This document shows, in pieces, positions 1 to 8,696 of a stretch of DNA of 57,268 nt. The DNA is from Candidatus Methylomirabilota bacterium. Its GTDB lineage: Bacteria > Methylomirabilota > Methylomirabilia > Rokubacteriales > CSP1-6. The notes beneath the pieces were generated by a model. That model saw only the letters and a program-made list of their open reading frames with translations. It ran no database searches and was not told where the DNA came from. Position numbers and translations under genes: made by a program. Each line of letters begins with the position of its first letter. Position 1 is the first letter of the stretch. The stretch is from contig DASTFB010000012.1 of assembly GCA_035709005.1 (NCBI GenBank), positions 1-57,268 of the forward strand, given 5' to 3'.

Positions 1-878
1 GCCTCGCCCGCATCGCGCCACTTCGTGTAGAGCAGCCGCTGCGTCAGGTGAAAGAGCAGCGTGGACGTCCGGGTATCTTCCAGGTGGTCCAGGCTCAGAT
101 CGACGGCCTCGCCGATGATGCCGGCGTTCCGGGTGATTGTGGGCCCGACCAGGTCTGGCGTCAGCATCAGCGTCGACTCGTCGGTGAACCTGGCGGTGCG
201 CCTGCTCTGCGAGCGCCGGACAGCGTTGATGGTCTGCCAGGCGATGAGCATGGCCATGACGGTCGTCTTGCCGGCGCCGGTGGCCAGCTTGAGCGCGAGC
301 CGCATCAGCTCTGGATTGGCGTCGTTGTTGGCGTTGGTCAGGTGCTCCAGGAACCCCTTGCCGGCGCGCTCGCTCGGCGCTACCTCCGTCAGCCAGATCA
401 CCGCCTCGACGGCCTCGATCTGGCAGAAGAAGGGCCGGATGCCGGCGAACTCGTGGTGCCGCCAGTGCTGGAGCAGCCTGGCCGTCTCGGGCGTCACACC
501 CCAGTGGCTCGGGTTGCCGATGGCACGCCACTGATCGACGCGGCGGCGCAGCTCGTTGATGAGGGGAGTGGGATCGTACTGCTGTGTAGCAGTCGACACG
601 CCTGCGCCCTCGTCAAAGACAAGGCGCTCCTGTCCGGTACGGCGCTTGTGTTTCTTCGGCCTGGGGATCGGGGTGATGAACCGCGCTTCACGCCGAGATT
701 CGATGAGCCGCCCGGTAGGCTGGCCGTCCGCGTCGAGCTCCCAGTGGCGGGCGGGGTACTCGTATGGCGAGTTGAGGATCGGCCGCTCGAAGAAGCTGCC
801 GTCCAAGGTGGGATCATTTTGTGTATCAGTCCATTCCTTGTCAATCGCGGCCCGGCCCGCCACCGGGCGAAGCCCCAT
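1..878 (-). CDS. Type III-like restriction endonuclease / DEAD-box helicase subunit, 5' part only
   Basis: Minus-strand reading frame open from an ATG at 878 to the left window edge (about 292 residues), so only the N-terminal part is present. Near the start it reads FFERPILNSPYEYP and HWELDADGQPTGR, the opening typical of large restriction-helicase subunits (the BPTD_3080-like group of type III Res proteins). At about residue 194-207 it has a Walker A box, LATGAGKTTVMAML, followed by TINAVRR, the helicase motif I region. The role would be ATP-dependent DNA translocation and cleavage in restriction. No methyltransferase partner is visible; it would lie outside the window. The start is uncertain (GTG at 863 is an alternative). 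The frame is intact wherever I translated it. Confidence 0.8.
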   Translation of the reverse strand, partial: MGLRPVAGRAAIDKEWTDTQNDPTLDGSFFERPILNSPYEYPARHWELDADGQPTGRLIESRREARFITPIPRPKKHKRRTGQERLVFDEGAGVSTATQQYDPTPLINELRRRVDQWRAIGNPSHWGVTPETARLLQHWRHHEFAGIRPFFCQIEAVEAVIWLTEVAPSERAGKGFLEHLTNANNDANPELMRLALKLATGAGKTTVMAMLIAWQTINAVRRSQSRRTARFTDESTLMLTPDLVGPTITRNAGIIGEAVDLSLDHLEDTRTSTLLFHLTQRLLYTKWRDAGE

Positions 879-937
879 TTGCCCCGCCCCGCGCCGGCAT
901 GGGATAGTACCGGCCAGATAGCCCGCGGAGGTAGGCC

Positions 938-2056
938 ATGGCCAAGCAAGGGTTCCGCGTCATCGACAGCGATCTCCACGTGATCGAGCCCCGCAGTCTC
1001 TGGGAGGATTATCTCGATCCCAAGTTCCGGGGCCGGATCGTCACCGTTCCGGGCGACTACGGCGCGGTGCGCGCCCATGTGGACGGCAAGGTCCTGCCGC
1101 CCTACGCCGACCGGCCGGAGCGACAGCGCGCGTGGTCGTTCCGTTATCGCCGCCCGGGCGCCGAGCGCCTGCATCGGGGCACGCTGCCCAAAGAGGCGCT
1201 CGAGGCCATGGACATCGAGGGCATCGACATCGGCATTCTCTTCCGGACGTGGGCGACCCAGGCGATCAACATCGACGGCCTGGAGCCGGCGTTCGCGGCG
1301 GCCATGAGCCGGGCCTGGAACCGCTGGATCGCCGACTTCTGCCAGGAGAGCCCGGAGCGTCTCAAGCCTTCGGCCCTGGTGCCCCTTCAGGATATCGACC
1401 TGGCGGTGGCCGAGGCCCGCTTCGGCGTGCGCGAGCTGGGCGCCATCACCCTGGTGCTGCCCTCCCACCTCGTCAACAACCGTCCCATCTACGACCGCTA
1501 CTACGACCCCCTGTGGGCGGCGGCCCAGGAGATGGACGTCGCGGTGTCCTTTCACGGCAACCACGCGGTGTACGCCGAGCACCTGGCCAAGCGCTACCTG
1601 GACAACCTCGTCCTCAGCCACGCCTGCGGCCAGCCCGTGGAGATGATGCTCACGCTGGGGGCTGTGGTGACGGGCGGCGTCCTCTCCCGCTTCCCCCGGC
1701 TGCGGATGGCCTTCCTGGAGGGCAACTGTGGCTGGCTGCCCTGGTGGCTGTGGGCCCTGGACGAGCGCTGGGAGGCCTGGGGCGATCAGGAGCGGTTCCA
1801 GCAGGACGCCAAGCCCTCGGAGCTCTTCCACCGCCAGTGCTTCATCTCGGCCGAGCCCGAGGAAGAGCTGGTCAAGTATGTGGTGGCCGAGCTGGGCGAC
1901 GACACTCTTGTGCTGTCCACCGACTGGCCCCACGACGACTCGCGGTTCCCGCACGCCATCGACGGTTTCCTGGCCGACGTCCCGATCCCGGCCGACAGCA
2001 AGCGGAAGATCCTCTGGGACAACTGCGCCCGCCTGTACAAGCTCGGGGGGAACTGA
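938..2056 (+). CDS. Metal-dependent amidohydrolase (amidohydrolase_2 family)
   Basis: 372 residues, start ATG preceded by GGAGGT. This TIM-barrel hydrolase of the amidohydrolase_2/ACMSD-like family probably acts in the cytosol on a carboxylated or ring-cleavage substrate. The first metal-binding motif is D12-x-H14 (IDSDLHV), a histidine-rich strand reads SFHGNHA near residue 205, and the last metal Asp is D329 in LSTDWPHDD. The product ends in KILWDNCARLY, the usual C-terminal helix of the family. It is followed after 2 bases by the D-aminoacylase-like gene, so the two are almost certainly co-transcribed. Substrate cannot be read from sequence; hydrolysis or decarboxylation of an aromatic or cyclic acid is family-level inference. 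Confidence 0.88.
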   Translation: MAKQGFRVIDSDLHVIEPRSLWEDYLDPKFRGRIVTVPGDYGAVRAHVDGKVLPPYADRPERQRAWSFRYRRPGAERLHRGTLPKEALEAMDIEGIDIGILFRTWATQAINIDGLEPAFAAAMSRAWNRWIADFCQESPERLKPSALVPLQDIDLAVAEARFGVRELGAITLVLPSHLVNNRPIYDRYYDPLWAAAQEMDVAVSFHGNHAVYAEHLAKRYLDNLVLSHACGQPVEMMLTLGAVVTGGVLSRFPRLRMAFLEGNCGWLPWWLWALDERWEAWGDQERFQQDAKPSELFHRQCFISAEPEEELVKYVVAELGDDTLVLSTDWPHDDSRFPHAIDGFLADVPIPADSKRKILWDNCARLYKLGGN

Positions 2057-2058
2057 GC

Positions 2059-3732
2059 ATGGCCTACGACCTGGTCATCAAGAACGGGATGGTGGTCGAC
2101 GGCACGGGCTTCTCCCGCTACCGCGCGGACGTGGCGGTGAAGGATGGCCGCATCGCGGAGATCGGCAAGGTCAGCGGCGTGGCCGAGACCACGCTCCACG
2201 CCGACGGGCTGTTCGTGGCGCCCGGCGTGATCGACCTGCACACCCACTACGACGCGCAGCCCTACTGGGACCGCCTGTGCACCTCGTCCATCTGGCACGG
2301 CGTCACCTCGGTCCTCATGGGCAACTGCGGGCTCACGCTGGCCCCCCTCCGCCCCGAGCACCGCGACGCCATGCTGGCGACCTTCTGCTGTGTCGAGGAC
2401 ATTCCCGTACGGTCGCTGGCCAGCGTGCTCCGCTGGGAGTGGGAGAGCTTCGACGAGTACCTGCGCGCCATCGACGTGGGGCTGGGGCTCAACCTGATGC
2501 CGCTGGTCGGCCACAACCCCCTGCGGCTGAGCGCGATGGGCCAGGCCGCCTGGGACCGCGCGGCCACGCCGGACGAGGTCGCCGAGATGCAGCGCCTGCT
2601 GCAGGCCTCGCTGCAGGCCGGCGCCTGGGGGTGGAGCACCACGGTGTCGCCCACCCACGCCGGGCCCAAGGGCGAGCCCGTGCCCACGCGGCTCGCCGAC
2701 GACGCCGAGCGCCTGGCGCTGGGACGGACCCTGGGCGAGTTCAACCGGGGCATCATCGAGATCCTGCCGCCGGGGGCCGGCAAGCCCGGCGAGAGCGACC
2801 GCGCGCACCTGCGCGAGGTAGCGGTGACGAGCGGCCGGCGGGTCTTCTTCCTGACCTTCGACGCCGACGCGCGGGGCTTCGTGGAAGACGCCACCCGGGA
2901 AGGCGCCCAGCTCACGGCGCTGCTGCGCGCCATCCCCTTCAATCCGAAGTTCACGCTGAAGAAGAGCACGTTCTTCAGCAACCTCGACGGCTGGGACGTG
3001 GTCATGGCCAAGCCGTTCGAGGAGCGGCTGGCCGCGCTGGCCGATCCCGCCCGCCGGCCCGCGCTGCGTGAGCAGGCCATGCAGCGCCAGCGGCGGCGGC
3101 CGGGGGTGCCGGGCCGGTTCGTACCCTGGGCGTCCATCATCGTCAAGACGGTGGCCCGGGCCGAGCACCGCCCGCTGGAAGGCCGGCGGCTCGTGGAGAT
3201 CGCCGAGACCGAGGGCAAGCACGTGGCCGACGTCATGCTGGATCTCGCCGTCGCCGAGCGACTGGAGACGGAGTTCCAGCTGGTGACGCGGTCCGCCGAG
3301 CAGGAGCGCGAGCTGGCCGAGTTCGTCAAGACGGGCCACGCCCTGCCGTCGCAGACCGACGCCGGCGCCCATCTGAACACCAACCCCTGCACGGCGGGGG
3401 AGTCGAGCTACGTGCTCGGGGAATGGGTCCGAGAGCGGCAATATCTAACGCTGGAGGAGGCGGTGCGACGCTTCACGTTCCAGCCGGCGCGCATCATGGG
3501 CCTTCGCGACCGTGGCTGGGTGGCCGAGGGGATGGTCGCCGACCTCATGGTGTTCGATCTGGCCCGGATCGGCGTGATGGACGACGAGATCACGCACGAC
3601 GGCCCCAACGGCACGCCGCGGCGCGTGCAGGGCGCCCACGGCGTGGACTACGTCATCGTCGGAGGCCAGCTGGTGCTGGACCACGGCAAGCACACGGGGG
3701 CGCTGCCCGGGCGGGTGCTCAGGGCTTCTTGA
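2059..3732 (+). CDS. N-acyl-D-amino-acid deacylase family amidohydrolase
   Basis: 557 residues starting MAYDLVIKNG. The N-terminus has the small beta-sandwich of D-aminoacylases (DLVIKNGMVVDGTG), then the metal motif H61-T-H63 in DLHTHYDAQ, the conserved GNCG (C90) used as a metal ligand in D-aminoacylases, and TDAGAHL near residue 433 carrying the catalytic Asp. The C-terminal GMVADLMVFD returns to the sandwich. It would release a free D-amino acid or related amine from an N-acyl compound. It begins 2 bases after the upstream amidohydrolase stop. I rejected longer starts because the family N-terminus begins exactly here. The 3' end overlaps the convergent pseudogene by 14 bases. Confidence 0.88.
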   Translation: MAYDLVIKNGMVVDGTGFSRYRADVAVKDGRIAEIGKVSGVAETTLHADGLFVAPGVIDLHTHYDAQPYWDRLCTSSIWHGVTSVLMGNCGLTLAPLRPEHRDAMLATFCCVEDIPVRSLASVLRWEWESFDEYLRAIDVGLGLNLMPLVGHNPLRLSAMGQAAWDRAATPDEVAEMQRLLQASLQAGAWGWSTTVSPTHAGPKGEPVPTRLADDAERLALGRTLGEFNRGIIEILPPGAGKPGESDRAHLREVAVTSGRRVFFLTFDADARGFVEDATREGAQLTALLRAIPFNPKFTLKKSTFFSNLDGWDVVMAKPFEERLAALADPARRPALREQAMQRQRRRPGVPGRFVPWASIIVKTVARAEHRPLEGRRLVEIAETEGKHVADVMLDLAVAERLETEFQLVTRSAEQERELAEFVKTGHALPSQTDAGAHLNTNPCTAGESSYVLGEWVRERQYLTLEEAVRRFTFQPARIMGLRDRGWVAEGMVADLMVFDLARIGVMDDEITHDGPNGTPRRVQGAHGVDYVIVGGQLVLDHGKHTGALPGRVLRAS

Positions 3733-4356
3733 GCCGCACCTCTTCCAGCGGCGCCGACCAGGGGTACGGGTTGATCAGCATGAGCGCGGGCTCTTCCACC
3801 CGCGGCCCGACCCCGCTGGGCCAGATGTACTGGTAGATCGGCGCGATCCGCACCCGCTCGTGGACGAGCTTCTGGATCTGGTGCAGGAGCGCCTCCCGCT
3901 TCTTCTTGTCGGCCTCCCGGCCCTGCTGCTGGTAGAGCGCATCGATGTCCGGGTAACCACCGTACGCGTAGGTTCCGGTCGACGGGTACACCTCCGACAT
4001 CCGCGACGCCGCGTTGCCGTAGAGCGCGCTGGTGCAGACGCAGACCCCTTTCAGTTCTTCGTCAGCAGGGCCGAGTAGTAGGCCGCGCGCTCCATCGGCC
4101 GCATCCGCATCTTGATGCCCTCGCCGCCGTCGAAGCCGTTGGGATAGCCGGCCTCCGCCAGGAGCTTCTTAGCCCGCGCCGGATCGTAGGGATCCGGCGC
4201 GATGGGCAGGGCTGCCCTGGACGAGCTTGCTTTTCGCCCGGTGGAAGCTGAACTTGACATCCTCCGCGGTGAAGGGGTTTCACCATCGCGTCGTGCAGGG
4301 CGTAGAGGATCCAGAACGGGGTGAGCGCGCCCACGAGCCTGGACGAGCCCTTTCAT
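3719..4356 (-). pseudogene. Decayed ABC peptide/solute-binding protein (SBP_bac_5) remnant
   Basis: Three blocks of one SBP family 5 protein survive in different frames. Block 1 (about 4334-4270) reads ALTPFWILYALHDAMVKP, then after one extra C in the run AAACCCCTT it continues FTAEDVKFSFHRAKSKLV, a family hallmark. Block 2 reads DPYDPARAKKLLAEAGYP and ends at a TGA near 4050. Block 3, in another frame, reads LKGVCVCTSALYGNAASR, then GGYPDIDALYQQQ and the family C-terminus up to LKKP at 3719. The first large lobe and much of the middle are missing, so this is a real deletion remnant rather than a single base error. The protein would have been a periplasmic binding subunit. No permease or ATPase neighbours are present. 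Confidence 0.8.
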
Positions 4357-4369
4357 GGCTTCTCCTTGA

Positions 4370-4918
4370 TCAGAAGAAAAAGGTGAGATTCTTCGTCAGC
4401 AGCACGCTCTGGTCGAGGATGATCTTGCGTCGGGCGATCTGCCAGCGGCCGTCCACCCGCCGCAGCAGATCCTCCCGCTTGCCGACGAGCACATCGGTCT
4501 CGGTCTCCACGCGGTTGCGATAGATCAGGAACCGGCTCTTGACGCCGACTTCGGTCGGCGACGGGCCCGCCGGTTGCGCCGACAGGATCTGGACGTTGGC
4601 GATCATGTGACAGATCCGGGAGGGTGGCTCCTCCGCCCAGTGCACGCCGGTGCGGAGCTGGCCGACCCGGCGGCCCAGCGTCGCCTTGCCCTCGTCGAAC
4701 CAGTTGACGTCCGTCCCCTCCCGCGTGAACTCCCGGCCGCCCTCGCCGGCGGGGACGTTGCGGCGCATCGGCATCCAGTACCGCGCGTCCTCGGTGAAGA
4801 GGGCGAGCCACTCCTCGTACCGGCGCTCGTCCAGGAGCTCGGCTTCCCGATACAGGAACTCCTCGACCTCCTGCTTGAGGAGGAACCGGGCGAGCTCCGG
4901 GCTGACGGGGGCGTTCAC
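4370..4918 (-). CDS. Aromatic-ring-hydroxylating dioxygenase beta subunit
   Basis: 182 residues with a GTG start at 4918 that overlaps the alpha-subunit stop as GTGA, which decides the start. The fold is the NTF2/cystatin-like beta subunit of Rieske dioxygenases: EVEEFLYREAELLDERRYEEW at the N-terminus, then LFTEDARYWMPM, and a C-terminal RRVDGRWQIARRKIILDQ typical of the family. The subunit is non-catalytic and supports the alpha3beta3 hexamer. The alpha partner is directly upstream; no ferredoxin or reductase gene is nearby, so electron supply must come from elsewhere. Substrate unknown. Confidence 0.9.
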   Translation of the reverse strand: MNAPVSPELARFLLKQEVEEFLYREAELLDERRYEEWLALFTEDARYWMPMRRNVPAGEGGREFTREGTDVNWFDEGKATLGRRVGQLRTGVHWAEEPPSRICHMIANVQILSAQPAGPSPTEVGVKSRFLIYRNRVETETDVLVGKREDLLRRVDGRWQIARRKIILDQSVLLTKNLTFFF

Positions 4919-6246
4919 GGCGCGGCCAGCTCCTTCCAGCTCGCCGCCTCCATGAGCTGGCGCCAGCGCCCGTAGAAGCCGCGCTGATTGTGCTCGCTGG
5001 CGTTGGCTTCCGTCACGTCGGCGATGACGCCGGGCAGCGCCAGGCCGTGGTCCTCGAAACGCGCCGTTGCCCGGCCCAGGCCCATCTCGTAGTTGTAGGC
5101 GTAGCGCCGGGCGATCGTCCCCCGGCTGGCCCCGTGGGCGTAGTTCCAGTTTTCCATGTCGTCCTGCTCGGTCAACCCCGCCGGCCCCGAGTAGCGGATG
5201 TAGTACTGGCGCAGGAAGTCCTTGACCTCGGCCGGCGCGTCGGCGTCGACGAGATACCAGCGCCACACCTCCGTCTGGTGCGGTCCCCGCGGATGCCACA
5301 CGGCGAGCGTGCGCGGCTGGCGGGCCAGAGGCGACGTGTTGGGGAAGATGGTGCCCGGGCCGCCGAAGAGGCGGGCCTGGGCCCCGCGCCGGCGCTGGCG
5401 CTCCTCCTCGCAGCGCCGGAAGTACTCGGCCACGTCCGGCGCGTCCTGATAGGCCGGCGCGATCGGCGCATCGGGCGGCCGGAGGAAGACGATCATCGAG
5501 TGGCCGAGGTCGGGAAACGAGACGTCGAGCCAGCGCGCCTGATTCCGTTCCTGCATGTCCCGGCGGCCCTTGCCGCTGGGCCCGATGCCGACCAGGTCGA
5601 CCGAGCGGTGGCTCACGTTGTGATAGCGGTCGCCCGAGAAGTTCTCGGCGGGAAACTTCCAGTTACAGGGAATGAGCCACTTGTGGACACCGCCGATCAC
5701 CTCGGTGCCGCCCTCGCGGCCGTCCCAGGCGTCGAGCAGCAGGTCGAGGTAGAGCTTGTACCCGCCGAGGTAGTCGAGAAAGGCCGGGGCCTCGGGGTCC
5801 CAGGTCGCCCAGAGGGCGCCTTTGTAGTTCGTCATCTGCGCGACCTCGACCAGTCCCCACCTGGTCCGATCGAGCCGAGGCCCGTAGGCGTCCTTCGCGA
5901 AGGGCACCCCGACCAGCGCACCGTCGGTCCCGTAGCTCCAGCCGTGGTAGGGGCAGGTGAACTCGACCGTGTGGCCTTCGTCGTAGCGGCACACCTTCAT
6001 GCCCCGATGCCGGCAGGAGTTGAGGAACACGCGGACGCGGCCGGCACCGTCGCGGCAGACGATGACCGACTCCTCGCCCATGGACGAGACGAAGAAGTCT
6101 CCGGGCTGCCGGACCTGGCTCTCGTGGCCGACGAAGAGCCAGGCCCGCGCGAAGACCCGCTCCAGCTCCTGCCGGTAGAGCTCCTCGCTCACGAAGATCT
6201 CCCGGCTGACGATCCCTCGCTCCACGTCGACCAGGCCGTCGAGCAT
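4915..6246 (-). CDS. Rieske aromatic-ring-hydroxylating dioxygenase alpha subunit
   Basis: 443 residues; ATG at 6246 chosen because GGGAGGG lies about 7 bases upstream, although the frame stays open to 6279. The Rieske 2Fe-2S centre is C78-x-H80 with C98-x2-H101 (CRHRG and CPYHGW). The mononuclear iron site is visible as D206, H209 and H213 in SGDRYHNVSH. The C-terminal catalytic domain is full length. It would insert O2 into an aromatic ring as the catalytic subunit with the coupled beta subunit. It is transcribed away from the divergent beta-hydroxyacid dehydrogenase at 6368. Substrate specificity cannot be assigned from sequence. Confidence 0.93.
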   Translation of the reverse strand: MLDGLVDVERGIVSREIFVSEELYRQELERVFARAWLFVGHESQVRQPGDFFVSSMGEESVIVCRDGAGRVRVFLNSCRHRGMKVCRYDEGHTVEFTCPYHGWSYGTDGALVGVPFAKDAYGPRLDRTRWGLVEVAQMTNYKGALWATWDPEAPAFLDYLGGYKLYLDLLLDAWDGREGGTEVIGGVHKWLIPCNWKFPAENFSGDRYHNVSHRSVDLVGIGPSGKGRRDMQERNQARWLDVSFPDLGHSMIVFLRPPDAPIAPAYQDAPDVAEYFRRCEEERQRRRGAQARLFGGPGTIFPNTSPLARQPRTLAVWHPRGPHQTEVWRWYLVDADAPAEVKDFLRQYYIRYSGPAGLTEQDDMENWNYAHGASRGTIARRYAYNYEMGLGRATARFEDHGLALPGVIADVTEANASEHNQRGFYGRWRQLMEAASWKELAAP

Positions 6247-6367
6247 CAGGGTCCCTCCCGCGCCACCTTGGGTGAGCACCGTCCCTGGCTTGCGGCTATC
6301 ATGCTGTCCCGCACGCTGTCAAACGCGGGCTGGCCGCAGAGGCCAGCCGCCGGGAGGAGGCGCCGAC

Positions 6368-7264
6368 ATGCGCATCGGATTCATCGGGTTGGGAAACATG
6401 GGCGGGCCGATGGCCTTGAACCTCATGAAGGCCGGCCATTCGCTGGTAGTGCACGACGTCCGGCAGGAGGCGGCCAAGCCGCATCTCGAGCGCGGGGCCA
6501 AGTGGGCGTCGAGCCCCCGGGCCGCCGCCGAGGGTGTCGAGCTGGTCCTGACCTCGCTGCCCGGGCCGCCCGAGGTGGAGGCCGTCGCCGTTGGCGCCGA
6601 CGGGATCGTCCACGGCGCCAGTCGGGACACGATCTACGCCGACCTCTCGACCGGCTCGCCGGCGGTCATCCGCAAGCTGCACGGCGTCTTCCAGGAGCGG
6701 GATATTCACATGCTGGACGCGCCGGTCAGCGGCGGCGTGATCGGCGCCCAGCGGGCGACGCTTCAAGTGATGGTCGGAGGCGACGAGGCGCTGTTCGAGA
6801 AGATCAAGCCCGTGCTCCAGGCGATCGGCAACAGCGTCAGCTACATGGGCGGGATCGGTTGCGGCACGATCGCCAAGCTGGTCCACAACATGATCAGCAT
6901 GGCCAGCCGCATGGTCATCGCCGAAGGGTTCACGCTGGGCGTCAAGGCGGGGGTGCGGCCGGAGGCGCTGCTGCAGGCGGTCAAGGGGGGCTCGTTCGGT
7001 CAGGGCCTGGCCCTCAGCCACATGCTGCCGGACGTCGTGTTCAAGGGCGACTTCGACACGGTCCGCTTCGCGCTCAAGCTGGCCCGCAAGGATCTGGGCC
7101 TGGCCACCGAGCTGGCCCGCCAGTACAACGTGCCCATGCCCATGGCGTCGCTGGCCGAGCAGACCATGGTGGAGGCGATGGTGCGCGGCATGGCGGACAA
7201 GGACTCCACGGCGCCCTTCATGCTGCAGGAGGAGCGGGCGGGGGTGAAGGTCCGAACGCGTTAG
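6368..7264 (+). CDS. NAD(P)-dependent beta-hydroxyacid dehydrogenase (3-hydroxyisobutyrate dehydrogenase family)
   Basis: 298 residues; ATG with GGGAGGAGG 6-14 bases upstream. The Rossmann start reads MRIGFIGLGNMGGPMA, followed by the substrate-binding signature DAPVSGG and then MVGGDE. The catalytic Lys is in AKLVHNM (about residue 171). The alpha-helical C-terminal domain carries KDLGLA. It oxidises a 3-hydroxy acid to the semialdehyde or keto acid, or the reverse. It is divergent from the Rieske operon, and its 3' end overlaps the convergent PIN toxin by 4 bases. Which hydroxy acid it uses is unknown; tartronate semialdehyde or 3-hydroxyisobutyrate types are both possible. Confidence 0.92.
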   Translation: MRIGFIGLGNMGGPMALNLMKAGHSLVVHDVRQEAAKPHLERGAKWASSPRAAAEGVELVLTSLPGPPEVEAVAVGADGIVHGASRDTIYADLSTGSPAVIRKLHGVFQERDIHMLDAPVSGGVIGAQRATLQVMVGGDEALFEKIKPVLQAIGNSVSYMGGIGCGTIAKLVHNMISMASRMVIAEGFTLGVKAGVRPEALLQAVKGGSFGQGLALSHMLPDVVFKGDFDTVRFALKLARKDLGLATELARQYNVPMPMASLAEQTMVEAMVRGMADKDSTAPFMLQEERAGVKVRTR

Positions 7265-7686
7265 GGACCGAGGACCAGCAAACCTTCTCGGCCAGCGGCT
7301 TCGGCCTGATTGGCGTCGAGCGTCACGAAGGTCAGTGACTCCGGGTCGTCGCCCGCCGCCACCAGAGCCGCTCCGATCTGGAGCGCATCCGCCGCCCGCA
7401 GGGGATGGCTCTCGACGATGCGCTCAGCCTGGCGGCGCACGAGGTCGAGGGCGCTCACCTCCGACCATCGCTCCCACACCTCGAGGATCGCCCGCCGGGC
7501 CGCCACGAGAGCCGCCGGTGCGGCCCCGGCCTCTCGTCGCCGGCGCGCGAGCGCGGAAAGCAGCTCGACACGCGCCAACGTCCAGACGACGACGTCGTCG
7601 TCCTCAGCCATCCAGCGGCGCACACGTGGTGTTTGTCGCTCGACCACGACCAGCGGAACGAGCGCCGAGGTGTCCCAGAACCTCAC
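7261..7686 (-). CDS. PIN-domain toxin (VapC-like ribonuclease)
   Basis: 141 residues from a GTG at 7686 that overlaps the antitoxin stop as GTGA, which decides the start. All four acidic PIN residues are present: D5 in FWDTSAL, E41 in ARVELLSA, D100 in LRAADALQ and D124 in TLDANQ. This is a Mg-dependent endoribonuclease fold; in toxin-antitoxin pairs it cuts tRNA or rRNA and arrests growth until the antitoxin binds. It is the second gene of a two-gene operon with the Phd-like antitoxin. Confidence 0.88.
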   Translation of the reverse strand: MRFWDTSALVPLVVVERQTPRVRRWMAEDDDVVVWTLARVELLSALARRRREAGAAPAALVAARRAILEVWERWSEVSALDLVRRQAERIVESHPLRAADALQIGAALVAAGDDPESLTFVTLDANQAEAAGREGLLVLGP

Positions 7687-7976
7687 CAGCCCGACTTCCG
7701 ATCCGCCCGCAGGGTTCTCAGCACGCCACCTTTCACGCGAATCGGACGCCAGCCCCGTAACCACTTTGCCGTGCCGCCGGAGCCTCGCCGGACGATGCCC
7801 TGGCGCTCGAGCTGGGCCAGGCGGTCGTTGCTGGACGCGATGGAACGTCCCTGGACGGGCACCAGGCAGGCCACAGGGCGGTCGCGCTCGAACACCAGCA
7901 CCGTTCCTCCGCGCTTGACGTGAGCGAGATACATCGACAGACCGTTCTTCAGCTCGGCCACTCTGGCCTTCTTCAT
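7683..7976 (-). CDS. Phd/YefM-family antitoxin
   Basis: 97 residues starting MKKARVAELKNGLSMYLAHV. It has the Phd/YefM pattern of an N-terminal DNA-binding fold (AELKNGLSMYL, then GGTVLVFERDRPVACLVP) and a charged C-terminal tail that would wrap the toxin. It would neutralise the PIN toxin and repress their common promoter. The stop codon overlaps the toxin start. The start codon lies about 7 bases from the -10 box, so the mRNA may be leaderless. Confidence 0.85.
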   Translation of the reverse strand: MKKARVAELKNGLSMYLAHVKRGGTVLVFERDRPVACLVPVQGRSIASSNDRLAQLERQGIVRRGSGGTAKWLRGWRPIRVKGGVLRTLRADRKSGW

Positions 7977-7981
7977 GTGGC

Positions 7982-8012
7982 CATGTTAGTCATGTTGATC
8001 GATCGGGTCAAC
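7982..8012 (-). promoter_or_regulatory. Promoter and likely operator of the Phd/PIN toxin-antitoxin operon
   Basis: On the minus strand a sigma70-type pair reads TTGACC (8011-8006), a 17-base spacer, then TAACAT (7988-7983). The region contains two adjacent 9-base near-repeats, CATGTTAGT and CATGTTGAT (7982-7999), and an inverted repeat GTTGA-N9-TCAAC (7994-8012) over the -35. Repeats across a promoter are what an autoregulating antitoxin would bind; this role is inference. The expected transcription start falls at or beside the antitoxin ATG at 7976. Confidence 0.55.
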
Positions 8013-8027
8013 CCTACGCCATCGCGA

Positions 8028-8667
8028 TCACACGACGCGGCCCAGGATGAACTGAATGACATTCCGGAAGTGGCGTGGTCCGTCGCCCTGGGGATACATC
8101 GTGGCCATGACTTCCGCCTTTGCTTCCTGCTGGCGTTCGGGCGGAAGGTCAGCTGTCGTGACCCCGGCCAGGACGTCCCACGCCGCCGCGAAGGTCTCGA
8201 AGTCGAAGCCGAGCGTTTCGCGTTCGACGCGGGCCTCGATGCCAGCATCGGCAAGCTGCTGCAGGAAGGGGCTGGGGTCGTCCAGGGCTCCTGGCCCAAC
8301 CCCGGGCACGGGCGGAGGGCCGCCCAGGCGCCCCGCCGTCTGTTGAAACAGCACGATGTCGCAGCTCTCTGGTCCCGCCCAGACGGCGGCGACCAGCCGC
8401 CCCTGCGGCCGCAGCACCCGCGCCAGCTCACGCGCCGCCGCGGCGCGATCGAGCACGTACATGAGGCTAAGCGAGGCGAGCACCACGTCGACGGCTCGAT
8501 CCTCGAGCGGCAAGCTCTCGGCGCGTCCCTGGCGGAGGCTGACCTTGGTCAGGACGGCCGCGTCCATCCGCCGCTGGGCCAGCCGCAGCATCTCCGGGCT
8601 GATGTCCACGCCGATGACGTGACCGGACGGTCCGACCTGCCGGCGGCGCGCTCGGTGACCGCCCCGA
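8028..8667 (-). pseudogene. Class I SAM methyltransferase, truncated at motif I and frameshifted
   Basis: From about 8639 to 8030 one frame encodes the SAM-binding core after motif I: HVIGVDISPEML, then LPLEDRAVDVVLASLS and LARVLRPQGRLVAAVW, ending in FILGRVV. Upstream, another frame reads GAVTERAA, which would continue motif I (normally GTGAVTERAARQVG). One base appears lost in GCCGCCGGCAGG, where GCCGCCCGG would restore Ala-Ala-Arg-Gln-Val. The glycine-rich LDxGxGTG and everything N-terminal to it are absent. The sequence ends about 30 bases before the divergent molybdenum hydroxylase start. The product cannot bind SAM normally, so I call it a remnant. Confidence 0.72.
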
Positions 8668-8696
8668 CAGGAACGCCGGCCGGCTACAATCCGGGC

